DNA from: Bremerella cremea
Lineage (GTDB): Bacteria > Planctomycetota > Planctomycetia > Pirellulales > Pirellulaceae
DNA length: 64,000 nt
Assembly (NCBI RefSeq): GCF_003335505.1
Contig: NZ_QPEX01000028.1
Location: forward strand, 1 to 64,000
Reading direction: 5' to 3'
In this document: piece by piece, positions 27,297 through 36,567 of the stretch
How the letters are laid out: each line of letters begins with the position of its first letter
Numbering within the stretch: position 1 is the stretch's first letter
Program-made: the position numbers and the translations under genes
The notes under the pieces: model-generated
Told to the model about the DNA's origin: nothing
Databases searched by the model: none
Seen by the model: only the letters and a program-made list of their open reading frames with translations

Positions 27297-30200
27297 ATGC
27301 GAATGAAAACGATCTCGACTTGTGTCGTCGGTATGTTGCTGACCTGGTCGCAGTTTCCATTGAACGCGCAGACGGTGGAAGCAATCCGGCCAAGGACTTG
27401 CCTGCCTGGGCAGGCAACCAAGCTGGTGATTCAGGGCAAAGATCTTACCGATTCGCTGCGAGTCGCGACCAACGTTCCTGGCGTGACTTGCCAGTTGGAG
27501 AAGGTCGAACCAACGCAGGCCGTTGTGTTGGTGACCATTCCCGCAGAGTTTCCATTGGGGCCGGTGCCACTGTGGTTGGTCACCCACGGAAACGCCACCC
27601 AAACAAGGACACTGCTGGTTGATGACTTGCCGGTGGTTGCCGATAACGGTGCGAATCATTCGATGGAAACGGCGCAAGAGATTCCGACTCTCGCTTCCGT
27701 GGAAGGGGTTTGCGATACGTCGGCGAGTGACTTTTACCGCATTCATGTGGCGGCTGGTCAACGAGTGGCCTGTGAGGTTCATACACAGGTGTTGCATTCC
27801 GCCATGGACCCGGTTTGCCGTGTGCTAAATGCCGACGGGAAGACCTTGATCCAGGCCGACGACACCAACGTCGGCCCCGATAATCGCTTCAGCTATCAGT
27901 TTCCTGAGGAAGGGGACTATTGGATCGAAGTGCATGACAATCGGAACGCGGCTGGTGGGGCGTTGTATCAACTGCGTGTGGGAGACTTTCCGGTGGTCAG
28001 CCAAAGCTATCCTTTGGCGGTACAAACCGATCAAAAGACTCGCGTTGCGTTCCTCGGCGCAGATGCCGATTTAACGCTACCCAGCGAAGTGCAATTGGCT
28101 GCGGGGCTGTCTGACAAAACCCATCTTCGGGCTCGCTTGCCCGAGGGGCAATCATCGACATGGGTTCCGCTGCAAATCAGCAAGCATCCGCAAATCGCGG
28201 AGTCGGCTGCCACGGAGACGCTAGCGGTGCCGGTTGGCATTAGCGGTTGCTTACAGCAGACGAAAGAAGTCGACAAGTTTGTGCTACAGGGGGTCAAAGG
28301 ACAGACGGTCCGCTTCACTTCTCGCACGCGCAGTCTCAACAGTCCCACATTGCTGCAAATGCAGCTGTTTACTGCCGCAGGGGCAAAGGTCACCGAGACG
28401 AAGGTTGCTGACAGCGACGAATGGAGTATGGACGCCACGTTTCCGGAAGATGGCGAGTACCGTCTGGAGGTGTGCGACTTGCTAAAACGAGGCGGAGTGG
28501 ACTTCGGCTATTGGGTCGAGATTGCCCCGGCAGGAACGTTTGCGGTATCGCTTCAAGGAGACGCAAATACACGCGAGCATTTTGGCGTCGCGCCCAAGAA
28601 GGGGGCGTGTGCAATCGATTTAACGGTAGCCCGATTTGGCTTCAATGGAGAGATCGACTTGTCTTTGGCCAATGCTGGGCAAGGGCTTCGGATTCTCAAT
28701 CCACGAATTCCTGCCGGAGCTGGGGCGGCCCGAATTTATTTGACCGCTGACGATCAATGGAAGCCAGGCCAATTCGAGGTGCTCAAGATTGTTGCGACTG
28801 CGGTTGGTAATCCCCAGAACGCATGCGTGGTCGACAGCTATGCCATTCGTCGCGCGAAAGAGCCGGTGGTGCTCGCCCCTAATCCGCAATTGGATGGCGC
28901 GATCGCGATGGCCGCGATTGCGGAATCGGAATCTCCTTTCGCCTTGGAACCGGCAACACCGATTGCAATGGCGCGGCCAGTCCGCTCGCATGCCGCGTCG
29001 CTGACCTTGAAACGCGTTCAGGCTGAATTTAAAGCGGGCGTAGAGATCCTTTCGACCTCCTTGCCCTCGGGTTGGGGCTTAACGGCTAAGCCTGACAAAG
29101 ATACGTACAACCTAACGCTCACGCGAGCCGAAGGAGAGCCTGAGCAGCTTTCGATGTTGGTGTACGGCGAGTTCAACGGAGCTGGCCGTTTGGAAACGTT
29201 TGACGTCCCGGTACGTTGGTTCGATCCGGTTCAAGTGAAGCTCGATTTCCCACACCCGCTGATTCGTGGGGGCAAAGGGACGGTTCAAGTTAATTTGAGC
29301 CGAGAAGGAGGCGAGCCGCAGCCCGTTACGCTGACTTTCGCCAATTTGCCGACAGGTATTACCGCACCGGAATCGCTTGTTGTGGCAGCAGACCAAACAT
29401 CGGCTACGTTTGAGCTGACGATCGCCAATGAAGCGGCGCTCAATTCGGCTTCACCAATGACGATCAACGCTGCCAGCAAGTTTGGTGGGCAAGACTTTAC
29501 CGTGGCCTCGACGCACGAGCTGCCGCCACTGATCGCGAGTCCGTCGGAGTTGGTGATTTATCCCTCCGCGATCCAACTGCACGATCCACTGGGGAGGCAG
29601 CAACTTGTCCTTCAAAGTGCCGGTAGCGAGGAGACGTCACGCGATTGGACTCGCTTGGCCCGGTTCACTTCGACACGTCCAGAAGTGGCCGAAGTGCGTG
29701 ACGGCGTCGTCTATCCGGTGGCAGACGGCGAAGCAGAAGTTGTGGTCGAACTAGGTGCGATTCGCCAAACGATTCCTGTGCAAGTTACTCACATGACGAC
29801 CACCCGTCCGGTCGAGTTCGAATCGGAAGTCTTGGTGGCGCTCTCCAAGCAAGGCTGTAACTCGGGCGCGTGCCATGGTTCGCCGAGCGGAAAAGGTGGC
29901 TTCCGCTTATCGCTCCGAGCCTTCGACATGAAGCTTGATGAGTTGACCTTGATCCGCGAGGAATTTGGTCGTCGTATCAATACGCTGGAACCGGAAGAAA
30001 GTCTCTTGCTGCTCAAGCCAATGATGAAGGTCGCCCATGGTGGCGGAAAGCTGTTACATAAACAGGACGAAGCATTTGCGATTTTGCGCGACTGGATTGC
30101 TGGCGGAGCGAAAGCCGACCCTGCGGGTTCACCACGTATTACCAAGCTGGAAGTGTTTCCCTCGGAGAAACAAGTTCATGCGTTAGCCGACGGCGCCCAG

Positions 30201-31901
30201 CAGTTTGCGGTGACGGCACATTTCTCGGATGGCCGTACCCGCGACGTCACGCACTTGGCGGCGTACGAAACCTCGAACACGAGTGTTGCCACGGTTGACG
30301 CCCATGGTTTGGTAACGCCGCGCGAACGAGGGGAAGTGGTTGTGTTGGTGCGGGTTCTTGAATACATCGAATCGGTTTCGTTGATGTTTGTTGAAGATCA
30401 GGAAGGCTTTCAGTGGGCCGCTCCGCCAGCGAACAATTACATCGATGAACTCGTCAATGCGAAGCTGCAGCAGTTGCAGTATGTTCCTGCCCAGACGTGT
30501 AGCGACGCCGAATTCATTCGTCGTGTCTACCTCGACTTGCTAGGCATTTTGCCAACGGTAGAGGAGTCGACCAGCTTCCTGGCAGATACTAGCGAAGATA
30601 AACGAACCCGTCTGATTGATGCCCTGCTAGAGCGTGAAGAGTACTCGAAGTTCTGGGCGTTGAAGTGGGGTGACTTGCTGAAGATGACCAGCAAGCAGGT
30701 CGGAGATGAAGGGGTTTACAAGTATCATCGCTGGGTGGAAAACGCCCTTGATAACAACATGCCGTACGATCAGTTTGCCATGCAACTACTGACCGGTTCC
30801 GGCAGTACCTTGGCCAATCCACCGGCGAATTTCTATCGCACTTCCGCCGACATGAACGATAGTGTCGAAACGATTTCTCAGGTGTTTCTGGGGGCACGTC
30901 TGCAATGTGCGAAGTGTCATAACCATCCTTTCGAGCGTTGGACGCAAGACAATTACTACGGCTTGGGGGCGTTCTTTAATCGTGTGCAAAAAAAGAAAAC
31001 CGGGCGACCAGGAGAACTTTTCATCTATGCCGCAGCAGCAGGGGAAGTGACGCAGCCGCGCACCGGCCAGGTTATGTCTCCTTGGCTACCTCAAGTTGGT
31101 AGCATCGAGCGTTCCCCCGATACCGATCAGCGTGTGGCTTTCGCTGAGTGGTTGGTTAAGCCAGACAATCCATACTTCGCTCGGATTGAAGCAAATCGAA
31201 TCTGGAGTCAACTGTTCGCGCGGGGAATTGTCGACCCTATCGACGACTTCCGCGACTCGAATCCACCGACGAATGGTCCTTTGCTGGATGCGTTGGCGCA
31301 AGAGTTTGTCGACAGTGGGTACGATCGGAAGCAACTGTTACGATCAATCTTGTCGAGCCGAACTTATCAGGCCAGTCATGTGACCGGTAAGTTGAATCGA
31401 GACGACACGCTTTACTTCTCACATCAGGAACCGCGGATGCTGAGTGCTGAGCAACTGCTCGATGCGATCAATCAGACATTGAATTTAGAGCAGAAGTTCG
31501 GCGGCTTACCGGAAGGTACCAAAGCCACCCAGTTGCCGGCCCCGGATGTGGTCAAAGTGGATTTCCTCAAGGTGTTCGGTCAGCCAGAACGAAGTACCGT
31601 TTGTGCTTGCGAACGGGCCGACGATTCGAACCTGGGTATGGCGATTGAGCTGTTCAATGGGCCGCTGATCCACGAGAAACTGCGGAGCGAAAACAATCGT
31701 TTTCGTAAGAGTTTGGCCGAAGGTAAGAGCGTGGAAGAAGTGATCCGCGAAATCTATCTGGCCGCCGTTTGTCGGCCTCCGGCAGATATTGAACTGAAGA
31801 CAGCACTCGAGCATTGTGCGAAAAGCCCCGATCCGGCTGCAGGGGTCGAGGATGTTTGTTGGGCGCTCTTTAACACGGATGAGTTTTTGTTTCAGCATTA
31901 G
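27297..31901 (+). CDS. Large exported DUF1549/DUF1553 protein with PPC, Ig-like and cytochrome-like motifs
   Basis: A 1534-residue protein. A signal peptide (about 1-24) is followed by an IPT-like beta domain, a bacterial pre-peptidase C-terminal domain (about 120-225) and several beta-sandwich segments to about residue 830. A cytochrome-like stretch has GCNSGACHG near residue 852, which is CX4CH rather than CXXCH. A Big-2 type Ig domain spans about 945-1028 (TSVATVDAHGLVTPRERG). DUF1549 follows (about 1045-1235) with AEFIRRVYLDLLGILPT and CAKCHNHPFERWTQDNYYG, a regular CXXCH. DUF1553 closes the protein (NRIWSQLFARGIVDPIDDFR; ILSSRTYQASHV). It is probably periplasmic and haem-binding. The biochemical role of this family is unknown. 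Confidence 0.92.
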   Translation: MRMKTISTCVVGMLLTWSQFPLNAQTVEAIRPRTCLPGQATKLVIQGKDLTDSLRVATNVPGVTCQLEKVEPTQAVVLVTIPAEFPLGPVPLWLVTHGNATQTRTLLVDDLPVVADNGANHSMETAQEIPTLASVEGVCDTSASDFYRIHVAAGQRVACEVHTQVLHSAMDPVCRVLNADGKTLIQADDTNVGPDNRFSYQFPEEGDYWIEVHDNRNAAGGALYQLRVGDFPVVSQSYPLAVQTDQKTRVAFLGADADLTLPSEVQLAAGLSDKTHLRARLPEGQSSTWVPLQISKHPQIAESAATETLAVPVGISGCLQQTKEVDKFVLQGVKGQTVRFTSRTRSLNSPTLLQMQLFTAAGAKVTETKVADSDEWSMDATFPEDGEYRLEVCDLLKRGGVDFGYWVEIAPAGTFAVSLQGDANTREHFGVAPKKGACAIDLTVARFGFNGEIDLSLANAGQGLRILNPRIPAGAGAARIYLTADDQWKPGQFEVLKIVATAVGNPQNACVVDSYAIRRAKEPVVLAPNPQLDGAIAMAAIAESESPFALEPATPIAMARPVRSHAASLTLKRVQAEFKAGVEILSTSLPSGWGLTAKPDKDTYNLTLTRAEGEPEQLSMLVYGEFNGAGRLETFDVPVRWFDPVQVKLDFPHPLIRGGKGTVQVNLSREGGEPQPVTLTFANLPTGITAPESLVVAADQTSATFELTIANEAALNSASPMTINAASKFGGQDFTVASTHELPPLIASPSELVIYPSAIQLHDPLGRQQLVLQSAGSEETSRDWTRLARFTSTRPEVAEVRDGVVYPVADGEAEVVVELGAIRQTIPVQVTHMTTTRPVEFESEVLVALSKQGCNSGACHGSPSGKGGFRLSLRAFDMKLDELTLIREEFGRRINTLEPEESLLLLKPMMKVAHGGGKLLHKQDEAFAILRDWIAGGAKADPAGSPRITKLEVFPSEKQVHALADGAQQFAVTAHFSDGRTRDVTHLAAYETSNTSVATVDAHGLVTPRERGEVVVLVRVLEYIESVSLMFVEDQEGFQWAAPPANNYIDELVNAKLQQLQYVPAQTCSDAEFIRRVYLDLLGILPTVEESTSFLADTSEDKRTRLIDALLEREEYSKFWALKWGDLLKMTSKQVGDEGVYKYHRWVENALDNNMPYDQFAMQLLTGSGSTLANPPANFYRTSADMNDSVETISQVFLGARLQCAKCHNHPFERWTQDNYYGLGAFFNRVQKKKTGRPGELFIYAAAAGEVTQPRTGQVMSPWLPQVGSIERSPDTDQRVAFAEWLVKPDNPYFARIEANRIWSQLFARGIVDPIDDFRDSNPPTNGPLLDALAQEFVDSGYDRKQLLRSILSSRTYQASHVTGKLNRDDTLYFSHQEPRMLSAEQLLDAINQTLNLEQKFGGLPEGTKATQLPAPDVVKVDFLKVFGQPERSTVCACERADDSNLGMAIELFNGPLIHEKLRSENNRFRKSLAEGKSVEEVIREIYLAAVCRPPADIELKTALEHCAKSPDPAAGVEDVCWALFNTDEFLFQH

Positions 31902-31980
31902 TGGCGTTGCCATTTCATTCGTTGAATAACGGTCTGAAAGTTCGACCGACTACGTGAATAACCGAGTTGAAAATAGCACG

Positions 31981-33327
31981 ATGAATCATTATCTCTCCGC
32001 CGCGTTTGTTTTGCTGAGCTTGGCTGCCCAATCGGCGCTGGCGGCCGAGCCCACAGTCAGCTTTCGTCAGGATATTGCTCCGATCTTGCTCGAAAACTGT
32101 CAGGCTTGTCATGGGGCTAAGAAAGCGGAAGGAGGCTATCGCGTTGATAGCTATGCCGAACTGCTGAAAGCAGGCGACTCTGGCGAGATTCCGATTGCCG
32201 AAGATCCTAACGATCCCAGCGAACTGTTACGGCGAATCGCTTGTGAGGACGAATTTGAACGGATGCCGCCAGAGAGCGATCCGCTGCCAGCCGACAAGAT
32301 CGCGCTGGTGCAACAGTGGATTGCTGCAGGAGGCAAGTTTGATGGTGATAACCCAGAACAAACACTAGGGTTAGTGATTCCTCCCCCCACCTACGCCGCG
32401 CCGCCAGAGAAGTACACACATGCCGTTCCTTTAACCGCGATCACGTTTTCGCCTGATGGGAAGCAAGTGATTGTAGGGGGCTATCACGAGTTGACCGTCT
32501 GGAATGCCGAAGATGCCACACTTGCTCGGCGAATTCCTAATTTGGGACAACGCATTTTTGCCCTCAGCTTTTCGCCCGATGGCGAAACCTTAGCGGTGGG
32601 TTGCGGGGAAGCTGGTCAGAGCGGTGAAGTTCGCCTAGTGAATTTTGCTTCCGGCGAGGTCAAAGGGGTAATTGCCAGAACCAACGATGTCGTGCTCGAT
32701 GTTGCTTTTCGCCCAGGCACGCCTGAGATCGCCGTCGCGGCCGCAGATAGTTCGTTGCGAATTATTAACACGCAAACATTGGCCGAAGTACGCGCGATCG
32801 CCAGCCATGCCGATTGGGTGAATGCGGTGGCCTGGAGCGATGATGGTTCTCTTTTAGTGTCCGGTAGTCGAGATAAGTCGGCCAAAGTTTATCAGGCAGA
32901 AACGGGCGAACTGTTGGCAAGTTATGTTGGCCATGGAGCGGCTGTGCGGGGCGTTAGCGTGCTGCCCGATAACAAACACATTGTTTCAGTCGGGGCCGAT
33001 AACAAGCTGCATCGTTGGCAAGTCGCGGATGCCAAGAAGGTTGCTGAAGTTCCCCTGGGCAGCGAAGGGCAGAAGGTTTTGCGTGTGGCTAACGATCTTT
33101 TCGTCCCCTGTGCTGGCCAACGCTTGGTGCGAATTAATCTGGCCGATAATAAGATCACGCAAGAATACAAGGGGCACGGCGATTGGGTGTTGGCGATTGC
33201 CCAGCAGCCTGGCGAAGTCACCGACCCCAGCGGGCGACTTTTGGCGAGTGGCTCGTTCGATGGTGAGCTTCGGCTGTGGAAAGTTAGCGACGCAACGCCG
33301 GTACGCAACTGGATCGCCAAGCCGTAA
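31981..33327 (+). CDS. Exported cytochrome c (PSCyt1-like) fused to a WD40 propeller
   Basis: A 448-residue protein. ATG 31981 is preferred because it opens a clean signal peptide (about 1-22, ending SALAA); an upstream GTG is in frame. A planctomycete-type mono-haem domain follows, with ENCQACHG (haem Cys40, Cys43, His44) and the distal ...EDEFERMPPESDPLP segment. From about residue 145 to the end there are seven or so WD40 repeats (for example LTAITFSPDGKQVIVGGYHE and VNAVAWSDDGSLLVSGSRD). It lies 79 bases after the DUF1553 gene, so the two are probably co-transcribed. An electron-transfer or scaffold function is inferred from the haem domain only. Confidence 0.93.
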   Translation: MNHYLSAAFVLLSLAAQSALAAEPTVSFRQDIAPILLENCQACHGAKKAEGGYRVDSYAELLKAGDSGEIPIAEDPNDPSELLRRIACEDEFERMPPESDPLPADKIALVQQWIAAGGKFDGDNPEQTLGLVIPPPTYAAPPEKYTHAVPLTAITFSPDGKQVIVGGYHELTVWNAEDATLARRIPNLGQRIFALSFSPDGETLAVGCGEAGQSGEVRLVNFASGEVKGVIARTNDVVLDVAFRPGTPEIAVAAADSSLRIINTQTLAEVRAIASHADWVNAVAWSDDGSLLVSGSRDKSAKVYQAETGELLASYVGHGAAVRGVSVLPDNKHIVSVGADNKLHRWQVADAKKVAEVPLGSEGQKVLRVANDLFVPCAGQRLVRINLADNKITQEYKGHGDWVLAIAQQPGEVTDPSGRLLASGSFDGELRLWKVSDATPVRNWIAKP

Positions 33328-33439
33328 TTAGCGAAGCTTTTTGATGAATGCGCGAGGGAATCGAGGCATCGATCGATCCGTTTTGCCCCGATTTCCGGGG
33401 CTTCCGTTGGCTGACCCTGTTGGATTGCTGGCGCCGACG

Positions 33440-34882
33440 TCAAGAGAACAGCTCGCGGATGGCATCTCCTTCTTCGAGCAAGTTATAAGGCCGCCCTTGG
33501 CCATCGTGGGCTTGCAGGTTGTTGATGCCGGCGGCGTAGTAAACCGTTTTTGCAATGTCGGCCGGGGTAAGCGGGTGTTCGGCTGGATGTTCGCCTAGGC
33601 GGTCGCTGCTGCCAAATGCCTGTCCTCCTTGAATGCCTCCGCCGGCCATGAGCACGCTTTGGCAATGTGTCCAATGGTCTCGCCCGGCCCCGTTGACGCC
33701 ACCGGAACGGGGATCGCCAATTTTAGGCGTGCGGCCCATTTCGCTGTTAACTACCAGCAAGGTTTGATCGAGCAGATTGCGTTGATTCAGGTCTTCAAGC
33801 AACGCGGAGAAAGCTTGATCGAATTCTGGTAGTAAATAGTTCTTCAAACAGTCAAAGTTGTTGCCATGGGTATCCCAGCCACCGGCGCTTTTGCACTGGT
33901 TTTTGATGGCCTCGTTCTCTTTCCAGAAAACGGTGATAAAAGGGACTTCCGATTCCACCATCCGGCGAGCCAAGAGCAAGCTCATCGCATTGATGCCCGA
34001 TCCGTAACGTGCGCGAATCGATTCAGGCTCGCTGGCGACGTCGAAAACTTGCGAGGTTTGCGCGGATAGCAGTAAGTTCAAGGTCCGCTCTTGATGCTGC
34101 TTCCAGGTGCGCTCGATGGGAGAGTTCTCGAATTGACGGCGGGCAACATCGAGCGTCTCGAGCAGCTTCTGCCGAGAGCGAAGTTGATCGGCGGTGACAT
34201 CGCCGCCAAGGACTAGCGACGGAACTTGAAATTTAAGAGGCTCGGCGATATCGCCTTGCACGTACAAGGGATCGAATTCAACGCCAAGGCGAGCCGCGAA
34301 TTGGCCTGGGCGTGTGTAAGGTGCTTTGCTTGGCTTATGGGGCAACGTCATCGCGTTGGGAAGGCCACCCTGATCGCGCCGTCGCGAGGCAACCACCGAG
34401 CCGATGAACGGCCAATCGTCAGGATAAGGTCGACGATCGTTCCCTTCGATTTTGAAGGAGGCATCCGGCTGGTGCCCAGTTAGGTTGTAGTAGTAACCGG
34501 CGTGGTGATCGTTGGTGCTAACCGTTCCGCAAACGGAACGAATGACGGCCAAGTGATGCGCTTGCTGGCGAAGCAGGGGTAAGTGCTCGCAAAGCTGCAA
34601 GCCAGGGGCTGAGGTCGCAGCTGGTTGAAATGGGCCCCGATATTCGGCAGGGGCTTGTGGTTTCATGTCCCACGTATCGACGTGCGAAGCTCCGCCACAC
34701 AGAAAGAACAAGATGACCGATTTCGCTTTGCCACCCCCCTGCCCTTGTGCGGTGGTGCTGGGCGAATAGGACGGTTCTGCTGCGGCAAGCTGCTGAGGTA
34801 AGCCAAAGTGCAGCCCCGCAAATCCCGACGCCGAGGCAACCAAGAACGCGCGGCGCGTGGCTAGATTGGTCGATCGTTTCAT
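33440..34882 (-). CDS. DUF1501 family exported protein (4 of 5)
   Basis: A 480-residue protein with signal TRRAFLVASASGFAGLHFG. Family blocks: FFLCGGASHVDTWDMKPQAP, CGTVSTNDHHAGYYYNLTGH, RARYGSGINAMSLLLARRMVE, WDTHGNNFDCLKNYLLPEFD, NSEMGRTPKIG and GRDHWTHCQSVLMAGGGIQGGQ. This copy carries the NDHHAGYYYNLTGH variant, which marks a different DUF1501 subgroup from copies 1-3. It is convergent with the cytochrome–WD40 gene (112-base gap). The next minus-strand DUF1501 gene lies 111 bases upstream of it. Confidence 0.93.
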   Translation of the reverse strand: MKRSTNLATRRAFLVASASGFAGLHFGLPQQLAAAEPSYSPSTTAQGQGGGKAKSVILFFLCGGASHVDTWDMKPQAPAEYRGPFQPAATSAPGLQLCEHLPLLRQQAHHLAVIRSVCGTVSTNDHHAGYYYNLTGHQPDASFKIEGNDRRPYPDDWPFIGSVVASRRRDQGGLPNAMTLPHKPSKAPYTRPGQFAARLGVEFDPLYVQGDIAEPLKFQVPSLVLGGDVTADQLRSRQKLLETLDVARRQFENSPIERTWKQHQERTLNLLLSAQTSQVFDVASEPESIRARYGSGINAMSLLLARRMVESEVPFITVFWKENEAIKNQCKSAGGWDTHGNNFDCLKNYLLPEFDQAFSALLEDLNQRNLLDQTLLVVNSEMGRTPKIGDPRSGGVNGAGRDHWTHCQSVLMAGGGIQGGQAFGSSDRLGEHPAEHPLTPADIAKTVYYAAGINNLQAHDGQGRPYNLLEEGDAIRELFS

Positions 34883-34993
34883 CTCGTTCTCGATTTCGTG
34901 GGGAGGTGGGTAAAGACTCTTCAGCGGAAGGGAAACGTATTTCTGGCTGGCAGTATAAGGCGGGCAAAGGAGAGCCTGAACAGCGTGATTGGG

Positions 34994-36400
34994 CTACAAA
35001 ATGGCATCCACCGGCTTGCCGGTCGTAATGGCTAAGGGGCGGCCAAATGGATCGTGAATCATCGTCTCCGGCTCGATGCCTAGGCAGTGGAAAACGGTGG
35101 CGGCCAGATCTTGAGGTTCAACCCGTCCATCCAAAGGATAACCACCTTGGCGATCAGACTGACCATGAATAGTGCCGCCACGGACACCGCCCCCAGCCAA
35201 GGCTACCGAAAAGCAGTGCCCCCAATGGTCGCGACCTCCTTGGCCGTTGATCTTGGGCGAGCGTCCGAATTCACCCATCCAAACCACCAAGGTATCTTCC
35301 AACAGGCCTCGATCTTCTAAGTCTTCCAGCAATGCGGAGTAAGCTTGATCCATCGGTGGCATGAGGGCGTTCTGCAAACGCTGGGCATTTTTGGCATGCG
35401 TGTCCCAGGCAGGGGCTACGTTGTCGTCGTCTTCCCCACGCGTCCAATTGACTTGCACAAGCGATACGCCTTGCTCGACTAAGCGGCGAGCCAAAAGAAC
35501 GCTTTGGCCGAATCGATTGCGACCATAGCGGTCGCGTAACGTCTCTGGCTCTTGATCTAGTGCGAACGCGGCTTGCGTCCCGGGAGAACCGAGCAGTTCA
35601 ACGGCTTTGTGCTGCCAGTTCGACCAACGTTGAACCGGCGTACTTGCGAGCGAACGAAAATGCTCGTTCATAAAGCCCCGCAAGGCGTTTCTTTGGGCGA
35701 AACGTTCTGGCGAGATCTCGACCGGCAGGCCAATATCTGGGACATGGAAATCAGGTTTGTTGGGATCGCAGGTAACCAGCCAAGGGTCGGCATGATCGCC
35801 CAGCCAGCCGGCATCTTGCCCCGGCCATACAATCCGGCCGGTATTCCAGATCTCTTCTGGCAAACGAATCGCTCCTGGCAAACTCGTTCGATCTCCCTTC
35901 AAATGCCGGACGACGGCAGGAAGCGAAGGCCAGTTGTTGGGCGCGCCAGGCAAGGCGTTCTCTTGCCCTTTCGGCGAATGATGACGCCCGGTTAGCATCC
36001 AATATCCACTCGAGGAGTGCGCGTTGTCGTCGGTTGCCATCGCTCGTAAAACGGCAATCCGTTCGGTTAGCTTGGCCGTGAGCGGCATTAGTTCGCCCAC
36101 GTGATAGCCTGGTGTCGCGGTGGCAGTGGTACCGAACTCGCCGCGAACTTCCTTGGGGGCTGCTGGCTTGGGATCCCACGTTTCAAGTTGGGGTGGCCCG
36201 CCGAGCATGAACAATACAATACAGCGTTTGGCCTTGCCAAACGAACCAGTTGTCTTGCCGAGAGCCCTCTTTTCAGAGGCTTGGGCTGAACAGAGTGCGC
36301 CAGACGATAACCCAAACGCGCTCAAGCCACCCAAGCGAAGCCATTCACGACGGGAAAGCTGGTCGCAAAGCTTGGGGCTTTTTCCCATAAACGACAGCAT
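34994..36400 (-). CDS. DUF1501 family exported protein (5 of 5)
   Basis: A 468-residue protein. The start is ATG 36400-36398, with AGGAA about eight bases upstream; a frame open to 36502 has no signal and an ATG at 36388 is possible. Signal SRREWLRLGGLSAFGLSSG. Blocks: FMLGGPPQLETWDPKPAAP, LRDRYGRNRFGQSVLLARRLVE, WDTHAKNAQRLQNALMPPMD, WMGEFGRSPKIN and GRDHWGHCFSVALAGGGVRGG. It resembles copies 1 and 3 more than its neighbour, copy 4. Upstream of it on the same strand is the FG-GAP protein gene. Confidence 0.92.
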   Translation of the reverse strand: MLSFMGKSPKLCDQLSRREWLRLGGLSAFGLSSGALCSAQASEKRALGKTTGSFGKAKRCIVLFMLGGPPQLETWDPKPAAPKEVRGEFGTTATATPGYHVGELMPLTAKLTERIAVLRAMATDDNAHSSSGYWMLTGRHHSPKGQENALPGAPNNWPSLPAVVRHLKGDRTSLPGAIRLPEEIWNTGRIVWPGQDAGWLGDHADPWLVTCDPNKPDFHVPDIGLPVEISPERFAQRNALRGFMNEHFRSLASTPVQRWSNWQHKAVELLGSPGTQAAFALDQEPETLRDRYGRNRFGQSVLLARRLVEQGVSLVQVNWTRGEDDDNVAPAWDTHAKNAQRLQNALMPPMDQAYSALLEDLEDRGLLEDTLVVWMGEFGRSPKINGQGGRDHWGHCFSVALAGGGVRGGTIHGQSDRQGGYPLDGRVEPQDLAATVFHCLGIEPETMIHDPFGRPLAITTGKPVDAIL

Positions 36401-36567
36401 GCGGGACGTTCCTGAATACGAACGTTGTTTTTGGTAGGAAGGTGCCCGTATCTTAGCCGTCTTGAGGAAATAAGTACAAGGAAAACATGCCGATCGATCC
36501 ATTTCCGAGATGGTTCGGACAACTTGTCTCCTTGGCCGCTGTTCTCACGCACGCTTGCCGGCGGCAT

